Source: Corynebacterium sp. Marseille-P4321 (lineage in GTDB: Bacteria; Actinomycetota; Actinomycetes; Mycobacteriales; Mycobacteriaceae). From it: 64,000 nt of DNA. Below are positions 63,546 through 64,000 of the stretch, piece after piece. The stretch lies in assembly GCF_903645305.1 (NCBI RefSeq), contig NZ_CAHJXO010000002.1, positions 248,001 to 312,000 of the forward strand, read 5' to 3'. The translations under genes were made by a program, and so were the position numbers. Below the pieces are notes generated by a model. That model had not been told where the DNA came from and ran no database searches. It saw nothing but the letters and a program-made list of their open reading frames with translations. The stretch's first letter is position 1. Every line of letters starts with the position of its first letter.

Positions 63546-64000
63546 ATGTCCACCATGCCACGGCTCCTCTCGGCCCCTGCCCGTTTCACCCCCGCCCTGC
63601 TCTGCGCCGCCACCGCGGGCGCTGTCGCCGCAGCCTCCGCTGGTGTGCCGGCGCTGGCGCAATCGAGTGTGGAAGAGCTGATCCCGGGTTCGTCGGCAAG
63701 CACCAGCCCCGGAGACCCTGGAGACAGGGAACGCGTGAGCAACCGGTTGCCGCAGAAGAAATCATCCGGTGTGTACCAGATGGAAAACGGCACGACCATC
63801 CAAATCATGGACGACGTGGTGGGGACACACTCCGCCCACGTCGGCTTCCGGGCCGGCGACCTCGGCGCAATGGCACCCATCGGCGAGGGCGAGGAATTCG
63901 CCATGATCTTCGGCGACTCGTTCACTCTAGGCTTCGGCAGAGGCCAATGGATGAGCCCCGTCGGCGTCGTGGCGAAGATGGATGAGGACGGATTCATTCA
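63546..64000 (+). CDS. Partial secreted protein, DUF4185-like
   Basis: The frame begins at ATG 63546 (or 63555) and runs off the right edge. The start encodes a signal peptide ending near PALAQS. The mature part has a low-complexity linker and then QMENGTTIQIMDD and FAMIFGDSFTLGFG, which resembles the DUF4185 family of exported beta-propeller-like proteins; this is tentative. The end of the gene is outside the window. Confidence 0.55.
   Translation, partial: MSTMPRLLSAPARFTPALLCAATAGAVAAASAGVPALAQSSVEELIPGSSASTSPGDPGDRERVSNRLPQKKSSGVYQMENGTTIQIMDDVVGTHSAHVGFRAGDLGAMAPIGEGEEFAMIFGDSFTLGFGRGQWMSPVGVVAKMDEDGFI

Noticed and set aside
1..64000. Insertion sequences or integrase near the defence island
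   Set aside because: No transposase, integrase, tRNA or clear attachment-site repeat was found at either boundary.

Overview
The window is a high-GC actinobacterial chromosome segment and almost certainly Corynebacterium. The linked markers support this: a fused E1/E2-type 2-oxoglutarate dehydrogenase (odhA), the sigE-cseE-tatB-mrp group, glgC/glgA back to back, dapE with two dapD-type genes, dapC-fdxC, mshB (mycothiol), an LpqW-type lipoprotein next to typA, a DUF222-HNH protein beside dapD, and many leaderless starts (TAnnnT, then 6-8 nt, then the start codon). No rRNA, tRNA or CRISPR array was found. The species is not determined.

Layout. 1-866: 3' part of an exported Cys-containing protein. 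About 1,050-13,650: a visibly AT-richer defence island of five tightly packed same-strand genes: a GHKL ATPase-helicase fusion, a UvrD-like helicase, DrmA-like helicase, DrmB-like DUF1998 protein and a C5 DNA methyltransferase. DrmA, DrmB and the methyltransferase point to DISARM, but DrmC is absent and the two first genes are not standard DISARM parts. 13,650-14,971: a 9-bp tandem array and an orphan AAA-type ATPase gene. 14,968-20,002 (minus): MFS exporter, nucleoside hydrolase and a three-gene ECF-type importer, read as a nucleoside uptake/salvage operon. 20,114-24,593: a hypothetical protein, an acidic protein, a carboxylesterase and an EcsC-like protein. 24,6xx-32,328: fused ABC exporter and odhA. 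32,441-37,307: lipoprotein, stress-type membrane protein, mrp, tatB, cseE, sigE, O-methyltransferase. 37,318-41,194: glycogen/maltose-1-phosphate genes glgC, glgA and a GH32-like protein. 41,191-46,098 (minus): dapE, LOG-family protein, folP2, gpgS, DivIVA-like protein, DUF3117 and an rRNA methyltransferase. 46,128-50,960: dapD paralogue, two duplicated amino acid permeases, dapD. 51,148-59,540 (minus): HNH protein, GtrA-like protein, dapC, fdxC, membrane protein, mshB, lpqW, typA and a small protein. 59,670-64,000: secreted protein, DUF402, DUF808, hypothetical, cupin and the start of another secreted protein.

How the genes work together. The dap genes supply meso-diaminopimelate for peptidoglycan and lysine through the succinylase route. 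glgC and glgA build the alpha-glucan precursor. sigE, cseE, tatB and the LpqW-like protein serve the envelope. odhA controls flux through the TCA cycle. The outstanding accessory content is the DISARM-related island. At the DNA level the strongest unexplained signal is a decamer, GTCGATAAGC, found 14 times in the core genome on both strands and never in the island. A palindromic in-frame insertion in the ABC exporter is the second.
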